From: Paraburkholderia kururiensis
Lineage (GTDB): Bacteria; Pseudomonadota; Gammaproteobacteria; Burkholderiales; Burkholderiaceae
Direction of reading: 5' to 3'
Assembly: GCF_034424375.1 (NCBI RefSeq)
Contig: NZ_CP139966.1
Span: 1-34,429, forward strand
Length of the DNA stretch: 34,429 nt
The notes beneath the pieces are model-generated. The model was not told where the DNA came from and did no database searches. It was given only the letters and a program-made list of their open reading frames with translations. Both the position numbers and the translations under genes were made by a program. Below are positions 1-6,741 of the stretch, one piece after another. How positions within the stretch are numbered: position 1 is the first letter of the stretch; every line of letters starts with the position of its first letter.

Positions 1-601
1 CGCCATTGAGTCGATCAATGAAAACGAAGGTGGAGATCCGCTCGCCCTCGATCAGTTCAAGGAATTGCAATCGCACCTTCTGGACGCTGAATCGGCTATC
101 GTGGATATTGGCGCCTCGAATATCGAAGGCTTTTTCCATCAGTTGGTCAACTACAAGCGTTCGCATAACGACTTCGATTTGTTCGTCGTTCCAGTCACGT
201 CCGAACTGAAACAGCAGAAAGACACGATTGCGACCGTCGAATCGCTGTCAACGCTTGGCGTACCGGCGAAGAAAATCCGCATCGTTTTTAACAAGGTGGA
301 TTCGACGGAAGACATTTCCCGCACGTTTGCGCCGATCCTCGCCTATGCCGAGGATAAAAAGAAGTGCGTCGCCGATCCGGCCGCGACGGTCTACCAGTCC
401 GACATCTTCGAGGACATCAAGGGGCTCGATATGAGCATTCCCGACCTGCTGGAGCACACCGAAGACGAACTGCGCGCGAAGGTGCGTGCGGCCGAAGACC
501 CGACCGAAAAGCAGCGTCTGAAAGACGTGCTGATCGCAACGCGGATTGCGGAGTCGGCACACGACAATCTTGAATCCGTGTTCAAGGTCATCACGAAGTA
601 A
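1..601 (+). CDS. stbB: StbB-like plasmid partition/transfer ATPase, C-terminal part (gene crosses the window ends)
   Basis: This is the main body of a ParA/MinD-like ATPase whose first 39 codons lie at 34311-34429. Reading frame 2 is open from base 2 to the TAA at 599-601. The last two bases of the window plus base 1 form an ATC codon, so the joined protein is 239 residues, the size expected for StbB of IncW-type plasmids. The part here begins with AIESIN and contains a Walker B-like IVDIGASNIEGF and a hydrophobic strand followed by NKVD, as in P-loop NTPases. In R388, StbB acts with StbA to balance stable inheritance and conjugation; that role is transferred from the family. The gene sits between stbA (ATGA overlap) and stbC (19 bases downstream). 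The family is assigned by motif and synteny. Confidence 0.85.
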   Translation, partial: AIESINENEGGDPLALDQFKELQSHLLDAESAIVDIGASNIEGFFHQLVNYKRSHNDFDLFVVPVTSELKQQKDTIATVESLSTLGVPAKKIRIVFNKVDSTEDISRTFAPILAYAEDKKKCVADPAATVYQSDIFEDIKGLDMSIPDLLEHTEDELRAKVRAAEDPTEKQRLKDVLIATRIAESAHDNLESVFKVITK

Positions 602-620
602 TACCGGAAGCGAGGCAGCG

Positions 621-1466
621 ATGGCAGCAGAAGACAGACTGCGTGAAGCGGTGCGCACGCGCGAGGAAGCGGCAATGGCGCTCGCCTTTGAAGAGTCGCA
701 CCGTCTGCTCGATCGCATCGAGGCGCTGAAAGACACCGTGCCGGCCTCGCTTGCCGGCGTGACAGGCAAGTTTTTCAGCGAGGCACAGCGGCATCGGGCC
801 GCGCTGGATGAGTACGCCAGTGCGCTCCGGCAGGACGTAACGGGCATCGGCGATGAGATCAGGGGCCAGCTGGTCGAATCGGCAGAGAAGATCACCACCG
901 CAGCGACAGCGACGCGGGAAGCGATCCGGCAGCTGGCCGAATCGGCCCAGCAAAATGCGCGAAAGGCCGGCGATAGCGCTGTGGCCGCCGCGCGTGACGA
1001 AGCCGCGCAAATCGCGCACGCCGAGGCGATGCGCGCTTTCGCCGATGTGTCGAAACTGAAGATGCAGGAGCTCGAAACGGCAGTCAACGAGGCAGTACGC
1101 CGGTTCGGAGTTGTGCAGGATGGCTACGACAAACTGCTGGGCAAGACCAACACGCTCGCGGAGAAGATCGAAAGCCAGCAGCTGGCAGGCCAACAGGGCT
1201 CGTGGGGACGGACGCTCGCGGGCTCGCTGGTTGTAGCCGTGGTGACAGCGGGGCTCGTGCTGGTCGGACAATCGTTGTTATCGCATCAATCGCTCACGCA
1301 GCTGTCGTCGCAGGTGTCGTACCTTATTTCGCGTGCGAACGGTACGGCGTCGGCAAATCCGGCAGCGAGTTATGACAGCTGGGGAGCCGCAGTGCTCGAA
1401 ACGTGGGCGACGCTGCCGCCTGACGCTCGACAGAAGATCCAACGCGCACACGACCAAGTGCGCTAA
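621..1466 (+). CDS. stbC: StbC-like coiled-coil protein with C-terminal membrane segment
   Basis: This 281-residue protein is third in the stb operon. The ATG at 621 is chosen because GGAAGCGAGG precedes it; the longer frame starting at 546 would overlap stbB and has basic, non-conserved residues. The first roughly 195 residues are rich in Ala, Glu, Arg and Gln with heptad-like spacing and are predicted to be a long coiled coil. One hydrophobic helix follows at about residues 200-222 (TLAGSLVVAVVTAGLVLVGQ), and the tail of about 55 residues is polar. R388 StbC has no firmly established function. The layout suggests a membrane-anchored partner for StbA/StbB, but this is inference from position and shape. 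Confidence 0.7.
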   Translation: MAAEDRLREAVRTREEAAMALAFEESHRLLDRIEALKDTVPASLAGVTGKFFSEAQRHRAALDEYASALRQDVTGIGDEIRGQLVESAEKITTAATATREAIRQLAESAQQNARKAGDSAVAAARDEAAQIAHAEAMRAFADVSKLKMQELETAVNEAVRRFGVVQDGYDKLLGKTNTLAEKIESQQLAGQQGSWGRTLAGSLVVAVVTAGLVLVGQSLLSHQSLTQLSSQVSYLISRANGTASANPAASYDSWGAAVLETWATLPPDARQKIQRAHDQVR

Positions 1467-1488
1467 CTGAACGACTACGGGGTAACGC

Positions 1489-1635
1489 ATGGACTACTCG
1501 CAACAGAAGACAAACACGACCACGGCTGACGGCAGGCATCTTTCCGAAAAACTGTTCTGGCCTGGCCTGATCGCTGCCGTTGTGGTTCTCGCATGGATCG
1601 GCGAAGTGCTGCATCGCGGCTTGCACGGCGGTTGA
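1489..1635 (+). CDS. 48-residue single-span membrane protein after stbC
   Basis: A short frame begins at the ATG at 1489, 22 bases after the stbC stop, with GGGGTAACGC just upstream as a usable ribosome site, and ends at TGA 1633-1635. The product starts MDYSQQKTNTTTADGRHLSE, followed by a hydrophobic helix (residues about 22-40, FWPGLIAAVVVLAWIGEVL) and a short basic tail. The polar N-terminus with one clean helix looks like a real small membrane protein, probably co-transcribed with stbABC. I do not recognise the family. Confidence 0.55.
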   Translation: MDYSQQKTNTTTADGRHLSEKLFWPGLIAAVVVLAWIGEVLHRGLHGG

Positions 1636-1692
1636 TCTGATGTAGTGGCATCGAGTGTGTGAACATTCGGTGCCAAAAAAATACTTTTATTT

Positions 1693-1707
1693 GTTAGGAA
1701 TCCTAAC
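1693..1707. promoter_or_regulatory. 15-bp perfect palindrome, operator candidate
   Basis: GTTAGGA-A-TCCTAAC is a perfect inverted repeat in an A+T-rich stretch (about 1676-1735), 106 bases before the next gene. The only gene it could control is the exported protein at 1813. It resembles a repressor site, but the regulator is unknown. Confidence 0.4.
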
Positions 1708-1812
1708 TGATTTACACATTAGAAAACGAATCCGATTGTGCAGTTCGGCATCGGTTCGTGCTCGCGCAACGCCGCACGCTACGCGGCCTTTGATTTGAAG
1801 GAGAGCATTACC

Positions 1813-2556
1813 ATGAAAAAAACTCTTTTTGCCGTCCTTGCTGGCCTCACGATCGCCTCGGCATCGCACGCGGCCACTCAACCGGATACGCCGCTGCATG
1901 ACGGCCAAGCCCTCGCTGAATGCTTCACGGGCTACCCGGATTTGAGCAACCAAGACCAGGCCGAAACGACCCGTGCCTTGGTTCAATCGCTCGTCGCGCA
2001 TGTCGGCCGGGACGCCTATATCCGAATCGACGCCCGCTCGCAACGCGACGCCGATACGTTCAATGCCTGGCTCAAAGAAACGGGCTTCAAAGGCCGCATG
2101 TTCAACGGCTCCGTGAGTGGAGCGCTCGCGAACGGCGATGCCATGCAGGACCTTCGTATCTTCGTCGCGGCTGGAAAGGGCATGGAACAACCGTACTCGG
2201 TGACCGTGCCTGCATCGTTCGTCCAGGAAACCTACGAGGCGAATATGCCGATCTTCGCTCCGCTCGATCGCGGCCATGTCATCGTCATGTACGCACTGCC
2301 GTACCCGGCTCAGATGGATGCAGCAGCGCTCGGGAAAGTGCGCTTGATGGTCGATGGCTTCCGCGATCAACTGGGCGACAGCGTGGACATCATGGCACAC
2401 ACGCGCAGCGCCGCAGATGCAAAGACCGTCGAGCAGATTTTCGCGGACGCGAAGCTCCCCCAAGGCAACCCGGCCTACGGTGGTTACGCGGTCGCGGAGC
2501 CGAAACTGGTCAACCTGCAATTTCGCGTGACGGGCACGGTCGGGGCCGCCCACTGA
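1813..2556 (+). CDS. Exported protein of unknown function
   Basis: This is a 247-residue protein. The ATG at 1813 has a strong GAAGGAGAGC site upstream and opens a textbook Sec signal peptide (MKKTLFAVLAGLTIASASHA, cleavage expected before ATQ). The mature part of about 227 residues is soluble-looking and has no second membrane span, so it should be periplasmic. I see no catalytic motif. Two moderately similar stretches about 120 residues apart, IRIDARSQRDADTFNAWL and VDIMAHTRSAADAKTVEQIF, could be an internal repeat of one alpha/beta unit. The gene stands alone between the stb operon and the next operon, preceded by a palindrome. Entry exclusion or an envelope function are guesses only. Confidence 0.7.
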   Translation: MKKTLFAVLAGLTIASASHAATQPDTPLHDGQALAECFTGYPDLSNQDQAETTRALVQSLVAHVGRDAYIRIDARSQRDADTFNAWLKETGFKGRMFNGSVSGALANGDAMQDLRIFVAAGKGMEQPYSVTVPASFVQETYEANMPIFAPLDRGHVIVMYALPYPAQMDAAALGKVRLMVDGFRDQLGDSVDIMAHTRSAADAKTVEQIFADAKLPQGNPAYGGYAVAEPKLVNLQFRVTGTVGAAH

Positions 2557-2589
2557 ATGCGGCGCACACATTTCTAATCTGACGCGAGA

Positions 2590-2611
2590 CAGCAGTCCGT
2601 AAGGGCTGCTG
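2590..2611 (+). promoter_or_regulatory. Hairpin immediately upstream of the start codon at 2618
   Basis: CAGCAGTCC and GGGCTGCTG pair across a GTAA loop (nine pairs, one G-U). The stem ends six bases before the ATG, where a ribosome-binding site should be, and no clear purine-rich site is present. It could be a terminator for the previous gene or a translation control element. Confidence 0.4.
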
Positions 2612-2617
2612 CATCCC

Positions 2618-3061
2618 ATGAGCGAAAGCGATCTTGAAACCTACCGTGAAATGGCGCTGGCCCTCATGCACGCGCGGCTTTACAAGCACCGTCATCCCGA
2701 GTCGCCGTCGGTCGTGCTGTTTGCCGCGCCCGTGATTTCGTTGCGGTGGTCCGCCGATCTGGTCAAGGCTACGGGCCTCGATGATGTGCTTTACTTGTTC
2801 CCATATGGTCGGCCGTTTGGCAGCGATGTGCCACTACCCGCGAAAGCGCGTGAACGGATCTGTTTTGTGAACCGACCTCACGAGTGCGCGGGTCTGCTGG
2901 AATTTCTCGCGTTGCCGGGCGAGCTCGTGGTGCTGCTGGTCGAGGATAAACACCTCGACACGCTGCTGGACATGGGATTGTCCGGCACGTTCCGCCGGCG
3001 CCGGTTCCCGGCCGGCATCTTCGCGGCCGATGAACTGCTGGCAGGGATCGAACTGCCATGA
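2618..3061 (+). CDS. Unknown soluble protein, first gene of a three-gene envelope operon
   Basis: This 147-residue protein begins MSESDLETYREMALALM. It has several hydrophobic strands (SVVLFAAPVISL, ELVVLLVE) alternating with helices, which suggests a compact alpha/beta fold, but no motif I can name. Its TGA overlaps the next start as ATGA (3058-3061), so it is translationally coupled to the HExxH protein. There is no signal peptide or membrane span, so the product should be cytoplasmic, possibly a partner or regulator of the two tail-anchored proteins that follow. Confidence 0.65.
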   Translation: MSESDLETYREMALALMHARLYKHRHPESPSVVLFAAPVISLRWSADLVKATGLDDVLYLFPYGRPFGSDVPLPAKARERICFVNRPHECAGLLEFLALPGELVVLLVEDKHLDTLLDMGLSGTFRRRRFPAGIFAADELLAGIELP

Positions 3062-3705
3062 CAGAAAACCAGGTGCGCGAGCTCACGCAGCGGGTGAACA
3101 TGGCCTTTTACCCGTTCGAGTACATGGCGGAATTGACCGGGCAGAACTGTAACGGCATGGTCGTTCACGACATGCTGGCACGGGCTGACGTGGTGCCGAC
3201 AGTCTGGATGAGCCAACGGCTTGCAGATACGGACGGGTTCGAGCTCACGTACCTGCACGAGGTTTGCCACATCATCACTGCTCGCTATGGGCTCGATCGA
3301 GAAGGCATCGAGACAGTTCCGCACAACCGTTTTTTCGGGTTGTTGGTTGCGATCTGCTATACGCGGCTGGAGAAGCAATACCGCCTGAAACTGTACGATT
3401 TCGCCGATGGGGCAGGGTGGGCCAATGGCGGCAGGATGGGATATACGCCGGGCGAGCGGCCATCAGCTGCCGAGCTTGGAAAACGTCTTGCGTTCATCAT
3501 CGGAGAGTGCGACAGGTACGCAGTCACGGGCCTATCGATCGAAGAAATCGCGGCGGATCTGGCCGAGCGTCGGCGCGCAGCTGCGCGTGCAGCCGATGCC
3601 CTTCAGACGCGCAGGCGTCGCCGATGGAACTGGATGGCCGGCACGCTTGGGGCCGTCGTCGTACTGGCTCTCCTTGCCAGCAGTCGCGCACTTGGACTGA
3701 TCTGA
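3058..3705 (+). CDS. Tail-anchored putative zinc metalloprotease (HExxH)
   Basis: This is a 215-residue protein. Residues 67-71 are HEVCH in the hydrophobic context TYLHEVCHIITARYG, which fits a zincin active-site helix. A third His at 89 (VPHNRFFGLL) lies where SprT/WLM-type metallopeptidases carry their third ligand (HExxH followed by H and an aromatic). A basic stretch (RRRAAARAADALQTRRRRRW) precedes one C-terminal hydrophobic helix (about 190-213), so the catalytic part should face the cytoplasm, anchored by its tail. The gene overlaps its upstream neighbour by four bases and lies 12 bases before the next gene. No close family is recognised, and the protease role is inferred from the motif. 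Confidence 0.65.
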   Translation: MTENQVRELTQRVNMAFYPFEYMAELTGQNCNGMVVHDMLARADVVPTVWMSQRLADTDGFELTYLHEVCHIITARYGLDREGIETVPHNRFFGLLVAICYTRLEKQYRLKLYDFADGAGWANGGRMGYTPGERPSAAELGKRLAFIIGECDRYAVTGLSIEEIAADLAERRRAAARAADALQTRRRRRWNWMAGTLGAVVVLALLASSRALGLI

Positions 3706-3717
3706 ACGGGGGCCTCG

Positions 3718-4263
3718 ATGACCAGCGACGACATGCGCCAGCTTCGCTGGGTGCACGCCCGTTTCTGCGAACTCTATCCGTTCCTGGCGACAAAGGAAGG
3801 CGCAGAGGGCTTGTGCCGATGGGCAAGCCTTACCTTCGCTGACATGGCCGCGCACTGCGGCATCGAGCTCAACATTATCAAGTGGCGTGTCTTGCCGGAC
3901 AGCCAATCAACCGGGTCGAACTATACCGAGCATTGGGCGGTGGATCTTGGGGGCGGCCGGGTGCTCGATCCAACCAGCGCGCAGGTTGATGGACTCCCTT
4001 CGGCGTGGGTGTGCGTGCTGGACTATCCTCCGAACTACATGAGCCGGCAAAGCGTTCCGGCGCGCGCCCTGTTGCCGACGTACAGGAACCACATGTACGC
4101 CTCGACTCGTCAGCAGTTGAGCGATGCCGTCATGCAAGAGCTTAACCATGCCTTTAACGCGAACATTCCCAGGCAGCCGACGAACCCGTTACGGTACATA
4201 GCAGCGGGCGTCGCGGTCGTGGCGACGGGCTGGACGTGGCTGCATTTTCTCCTGACGCATTGA
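3718..4263 (+). CDS. Tail-anchored putative cysteine peptidase/transglutaminase-like protein
   Basis: This 181-residue protein carries a candidate Cys-His-Asp set in the order typical of transglutaminase-like and related papain-fold enzymes: Cys33 in GLCRWASLTF, His72 in EHWAVDLGGG and Asp84 in RVLDPTSAQ. The pattern of a helix-borne Cys, then His on a strand followed by a GG turn, then Asp-Pro is characteristic, although the family is not identified. One hydrophobic helix (about residues 158-178, PLRYIAAGVAVVATGWTWL) ends the protein, making it tail-anchored like its neighbour. It is the last gene of the operon; a structured repeat element begins 20 bases after its stop. Confidence 0.6.
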   Translation: MTSDDMRQLRWVHARFCELYPFLATKEGAEGLCRWASLTFADMAAHCGIELNIIKWRVLPDSQSTGSNYTEHWAVDLGGGRVLDPTSAQVDGLPSAWVCVLDYPPNYMSRQSVPARALLPTYRNHMYASTRQQLSDAVMQELNHAFNANIPRQPTNPLRYIAAGVAVVATGWTWLHFLLTH

Positions 4264-4282
4264 GGCAAAAGACGCAGCTTTT

Positions 4283-4376
4283 CCACGGCCCTTGCCTGTG
4301 GGCAACCGGGCGGGCGGCCAAGCCGCACGCAAGAGCCCGGTTGTCCATAGGTCGCGGCGAAGCCGCGAGGCGGTGG
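4283..4376 (+). repeat. Structured repeat element, copy 1
   Basis: This is the first of two related elements (the other is at 22183-22279). It has an outer stem at 4297-4311/4335-4349 of 15 pairs including two G-U pairs, an inner hairpin GCGGC-CAA-GCCGC at 4314-4326, and a second hairpin TCGCGGC-GAA-GCCGCGA at 4352-4368. Between the copies, outer-stem pairs change together: C4303-G4343 becomes A-T and G4310-C4336 becomes C-G. The second hairpin also gains one whole base pair. Selection for base pairing is implied. The element starts 20 bases after an operon's last stop, so transcript-end processing or termination is one possible job. Confidence 0.65.
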
Positions 4377-4462
4377 TAAAGCGGTGGAGCACTGCGGCCC
4401 GCTGTCGTTCCCGCCCGCCGTGGACAACCCCGCTGCCCACACCACAAGGGTGTGGACAGCCG
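4377..4462. other. GC-rich gene-free stretch with a hairpin
   Basis: No convincing gene is visible. The stretch contains a seven-pair hairpin, CCACACC-ACAA-GGGTGTGG (4437-4455). Together with copy 1 of the structured repeat it separates the plus-strand envelope operon from the minus-strand toxin operon. Confidence 0.4.
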
Positions 4463-4657
4463 CTATCGCGGTTCCGGGGTATGTCCACCGCTCCCCGGCC
4501 GCGCCTTCGGCCTGACGCGGCCCTGCGGGCCTTGCCTGCTGTTAGATAAAAGACCTTTTTCCAACCCCGAACCGCCCAGCGGATAGGTGTCGATAAAGGC
4601 GATGATCTCGGCGCGAAGATCGCGCGGGACCTTGGGATCGGGTTGGTGTGCGCTCAT
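4463..4657 (-). CDS. Possible small protein after the ParE toxin gene
   Basis: This is a 64-codon frame whose ATG at 4657 lies 16 bases after the toxin stop, with AGGACAC upstream. The first 40 residues (starting MSAHQPDPKVPRDLRAEIIA) look protein-like, while the rest is Gly/Pro/Arg-rich and may be chance coding through GC-rich DNA. It could be a fourth operon member or spurious. No family is recognised. Confidence 0.3.
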   Translation of the reverse strand: MSAHQPDPKVPRDLRAEIIAFIDTYPLGGSGLEKGLLSNSRQGPQGRVRPKARPGSGGHTPEPR

Positions 4658-4673
4658 GCTGTGTCCTGCGTGG

Positions 4674-4961
4674 TTAGCTCGAAGGCGGCCACTGCTGCCG
4701 CGTGTGCAGGACGTTGAGGATCTGCGCCGCGTCACCGATGACGCGATAGACCATCAGGTAGTTTTCCGTTACGACGCACTCGCGCGTGCCACGCACCCGG
4801 CCAGCCCGGTACAGGTTCGGATTGGATGCGATGCGCGAGGCCTTCTGCTGGATCTCGGCCGCGAGCGTCGCGGCGCCTTGTGGGCTCGCTTCTGTCACGC
4901 GGTCGAGAATGTCGGCAAGGTTCAGCAGTGCTGCCGGGGTCCACTCAACAGTTACCGTCAT
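4674..4961 (-). CDS. parE: ParE/RelE-family toxin
   Basis: This 95-residue protein has the ParE/RelE layout: two N-terminal helices (TPAALLNLADILDRV and AATLAAEIQQKASRIASNPNL), a YRAGRVRGTRECVVTENYLMVYRV beta region (interrupted here only by normal turns), and a final strand ending ILNVLHTRQQWP. ParE toxins generally poison DNA gyrase. Which target this one has cannot be read from sequence. Its ATG overlaps the antitoxin stop (ATGA at 4961-4958), which implies translational coupling and a conventional antitoxin-first order. Confidence 0.85.
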   Translation of the reverse strand: MTVTVEWTPAALLNLADILDRVTEASPQGAATLAAEIQQKASRIASNPNLYRAGRVRGTRECVVTENYLMVYRVIGDAAQILNVLHTRQQWPPSS

Positions 4962-5464
4962 TTACGGGCCGTCCGCTTCGTTTTAGCGGTCGGCTTGCCC
5001 TCGGCGAGGGCGCGCAGTGCTGCGGAGTCACCCGATTGCAGCGCGGCCATTACAGCGTCGTGCTGGATCGTCCTGCTATCCGGTTTATCGGCCTCCTCGA
5101 TCGAGGCTTTAACCGTCGCGCGAAACCACTTGTTATAGGCCGCGTCGGCATGTGCTTCGCGCATCTGCTCGCGCGCACGTTCGGCCTTCGACTGTTCCGC
5201 CGTCGATCGCGGCGCGGCCGGATCGTATTGGGCGGCGTCCACCTCGAAGCGCACGATGCCGAGCTCGCGCAGGTACGTCGCCAGTGTCTCGAAGTTGGCC
5301 CAGGTGCGGACGTTGCCGCGCTGGGTAGCAAGTGGGCGCTCGGTCATGCCGTAGCGGAACAGCACGCCCCAGCCGCCGCGCTGGCCGACGACGTGCGCCG
5401 AACGCACGGCGCCCGCCTCGATGAGGCCGGAAAGCGTCTTCTGGTCGATGGTATCGGTTGCCAT
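4958..5464 (-). CDS. Long antitoxin: ParC-like N-terminal domain joined to a ParE-binding tail
   Basis: This is a 168-residue protein. The ATG at 5464 is chosen because GGAGTGAAC lies just upstream; a longer frame starting at 5494 would overlap the previous gene. The C-terminal part (about residues 100-150) contains AYNKWFRATVKASIEEAD followed by a HDAVMA motif, typical of the ParD/PaaA 'stability determinant' segments that wrap ParE toxins. The first roughly 95 residues (TLSGLIEAGAVRSAHVVGQ, GGWGVLFRYGMTERPLA) form a separate globular domain resembling proteins annotated as ParC-family partition-associated; this resemblance is from memory. Most ParD-type antitoxins are about 60-90 residues, so this is a two-domain variant. 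It likely represses its own operon. Confidence 0.7.
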   Translation of the reverse strand: MATDTIDQKTLSGLIEAGAVRSAHVVGQRGGWGVLFRYGMTERPLATQRGNVRTWANFETLATYLRELGIVRFEVDAAQYDPAAPRSTAEQSKAERAREQMREAHADAAYNKWFRATVKASIEEADKPDSRTIQHDAVMAALQSGDSAALRALAEGKPTAKTKRTARK

Positions 5465-5466
5465 GT

Positions 5467-5769
5467 TCACTCCTTCACAAGCTCCGGTCGCCACTCGCGC
5501 ACGACAGCCTCAAACTGCGGGCCATACCCCAGCGTGTCCGGGTAGCTGTTCGCGCGCGTGGCGAGTCGGAACACGACGCACATATCCTCGGCAATGTCCT
5601 CGTCCACGCCCCAGCCGGTCGTGAGGTCGTAGCTGCCGCACTGGCCGGCATTCCACCAGGCCAGCAGGAAGTCGGCGACGCGCCGGCTCTGGCCGGTGTC
5701 GCCCTGGGCGATTTTCAGCAGGTTTTCGAGGGCCTGTTTCTCGGCCGGTAGCATCTGTTCGGGTCGCAT
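5467..5769 (-). CDS. Conserved hypothetical protein, first gene of the toxin-antitoxin operon
   Basis: This 100-residue protein contains the stretch QSRRVADFLLAWWNAGQCG followed by YDLTTGWGVDEDIAEDM. I recall this pattern from small proteins of plasmids and integrative elements without a known role. It is a soluble, acidic helical protein. Its stop is two bases before the antitoxin start, so the three genes are one transcript. A GCGAGG site precedes the ATG. Confidence 0.65.
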   Translation of the reverse strand: MRPEQMLPAEKQALENLLKIAQGDTGQSRRVADFLLAWWNAGQCGSYDLTTGWGVDEDIAEDMCVVFRLATRANSYPDTLGYGPQFEAVVREWRPELVKE

Positions 5770-5985
5770 GGTGCCTCGCTATGGGAGCGGGTGACTTTTC
5801 CCGCCCCTTTTGACGGGACAGGGTACAGGATGAAGTCTATCAGAATTCAGGAAAAACAAAATCAATTTACAGGATTTTGATGATAGAATTTGACGTAACA
5901 CCCGTTGTCGGGCGGTTCGGACCCTATCTGTTCTGGTAGGGTGCCGGACCCGGCGCCGGGATCGCCATTTCAGCCAGGCCAGCCC
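5770..5985. promoter_or_regulatory. A+T-rich promoter island between divergent operons
   Basis: The segment 5825-5900 is strongly A+T-rich compared with its surroundings and lies between the minus-strand toxin operon and the plus-strand HAD gene. On the minus strand TTGATT and TGATAG are separated by 17 bases and could be the toxin operon promoter. Partial inverted repeats (TCTATCAGAATT and GATGATAGAATT) could bind an autoregulator. These assignments are tentative. Confidence 0.35.
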
Positions 5986-6417
5986 ATGCTCGTGTTTCTC
6001 GACTTCGACGGCGTGCTGCATCCGTTCCGCGAACGGCACTCGCGCCCCTTCTGCGATCTGCCTCGCTTCGAGTCGGTCATGCGGTGCGCGGCCGCCGCGT
6101 CGATCGTGGTCGCCAGTTCGCAGCGCGAAGGGCGCACGCTCGCCGAGCTGCGCGCGCCGTTCGCGGCCGACATCGCAGCGCGCATCGTGGGCGCAACTCC
6201 GGTACTGCCGATCGCGAGCGCAGCGGATCTCGACGGCAGCCGGCATCGCGAGATTCTGGCGTACCTCGACACGCATCCCGCCAGGGAGTGGATCGCCGTC
6301 GATGACGACGCCACGCTGTACGCGCCGGGCCTCGCTAACCTGCTGTTGTGCGATGACGGGTTCGGCCCGCGCGAGGCCGCACGGCTCGCCGGGCGGCTGG
6401 CCGGCATCGTGGAGTAA
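5986..6417 (+). CDS. HAD-fold hydrolase-like protein (HAD_SAK type)
   Basis: This is a 143-residue protein. The ATG at 5986 directly opens the HAD motif I, MLVFLDFDGVLHPF (DFDG, Asp nucleophile and acid/base). Motif II is the Ser in VVASSQR, and a DDD cluster (IAVDDDATLY) supplies the acidic motif IV. The short length and the hVFLDFDGVLHP start match the HAD domains found alone or in RNA-repair 'Swiss-army-knife' proteins, so a phosphatase acting on nucleic-acid ends is plausible but inferred. The upstream frame from 5905 is open but looks non-coding. It is followed at six bases by a small gene and then an exonuclease-like gene. Confidence 0.7.
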   Translation: MLVFLDFDGVLHPFRERHSRPFCDLPRFESVMRCAAAASIVVASSQREGRTLAELRAPFAADIAARIVGATPVLPIASAADLDGSRHREILAYLDTHPAREWIAVDDDATLYAPGLANLLLCDDGFGPREAARLAGRLAGIVE

Positions 6418-6422
6418 CGACC

Positions 6423-6704
6423 ATGCACCGGGACAAGTGGCGCGCACTCATGTTCGGCATTCCGGCCGGGGTGCCGTCGATCGAGCTCGACGGCGAAAAG
6501 GCTCTCGCACTCATGGATGCACCGCTCGAACTGGATGAGGCGCTACGCCGCTGGCTGTGGTCGCGGCCCGAGCTCGTGCACGAGGATTCGCCGCGCTACG
6601 CGCTGCGCTTCGACAGCCGCGAACGCATGGCGATCCCCTGGGACGTGTGGGAAGAGTTTTTGTCCTGGATGCAGCAGGCGCTGCTGCAAGCCCTTGATGT
6701 GTAA
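6423..6704 (+). CDS. Small acidic hypothetical protein
   Basis: This is a 93-residue protein starting MHRDKWRALMFGIPAGVPS and ending in amphipathic helices (WDVWEEFLSWMQQALLQAL). It starts six bases after the HAD stop and is probably co-transcribed with the HAD and exonuclease genes. No motif is recognised. Confidence 0.55.
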   Translation: MHRDKWRALMFGIPAGVPSIELDGEKALALMDAPLELDEALRRWLWSRPELVHEDSPRYALRFDSRERMAIPWDVWEEFLSWMQQALLQALDV

Positions 6705-6741
6705 CCACGCTCAAGTCGAGCGACAGCTGGAGCCGTACTGC

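Noticed and set aside
248..1087. 279-codon minus-strand frame opposite stbB/stbC
   Set aside because: Ser/Ala/Arg-rich shadow of the stb genes in GC-rich DNA, with no ribosome site.
6517..6741. N-terminal extension of the exonuclease frame
   Set aside because: It overlaps the preceding 93-residue gene, is Arg/Cys-rich and lacks family similarity; the ATG at 6742 has the ribosome site and opens the catalytic motif.
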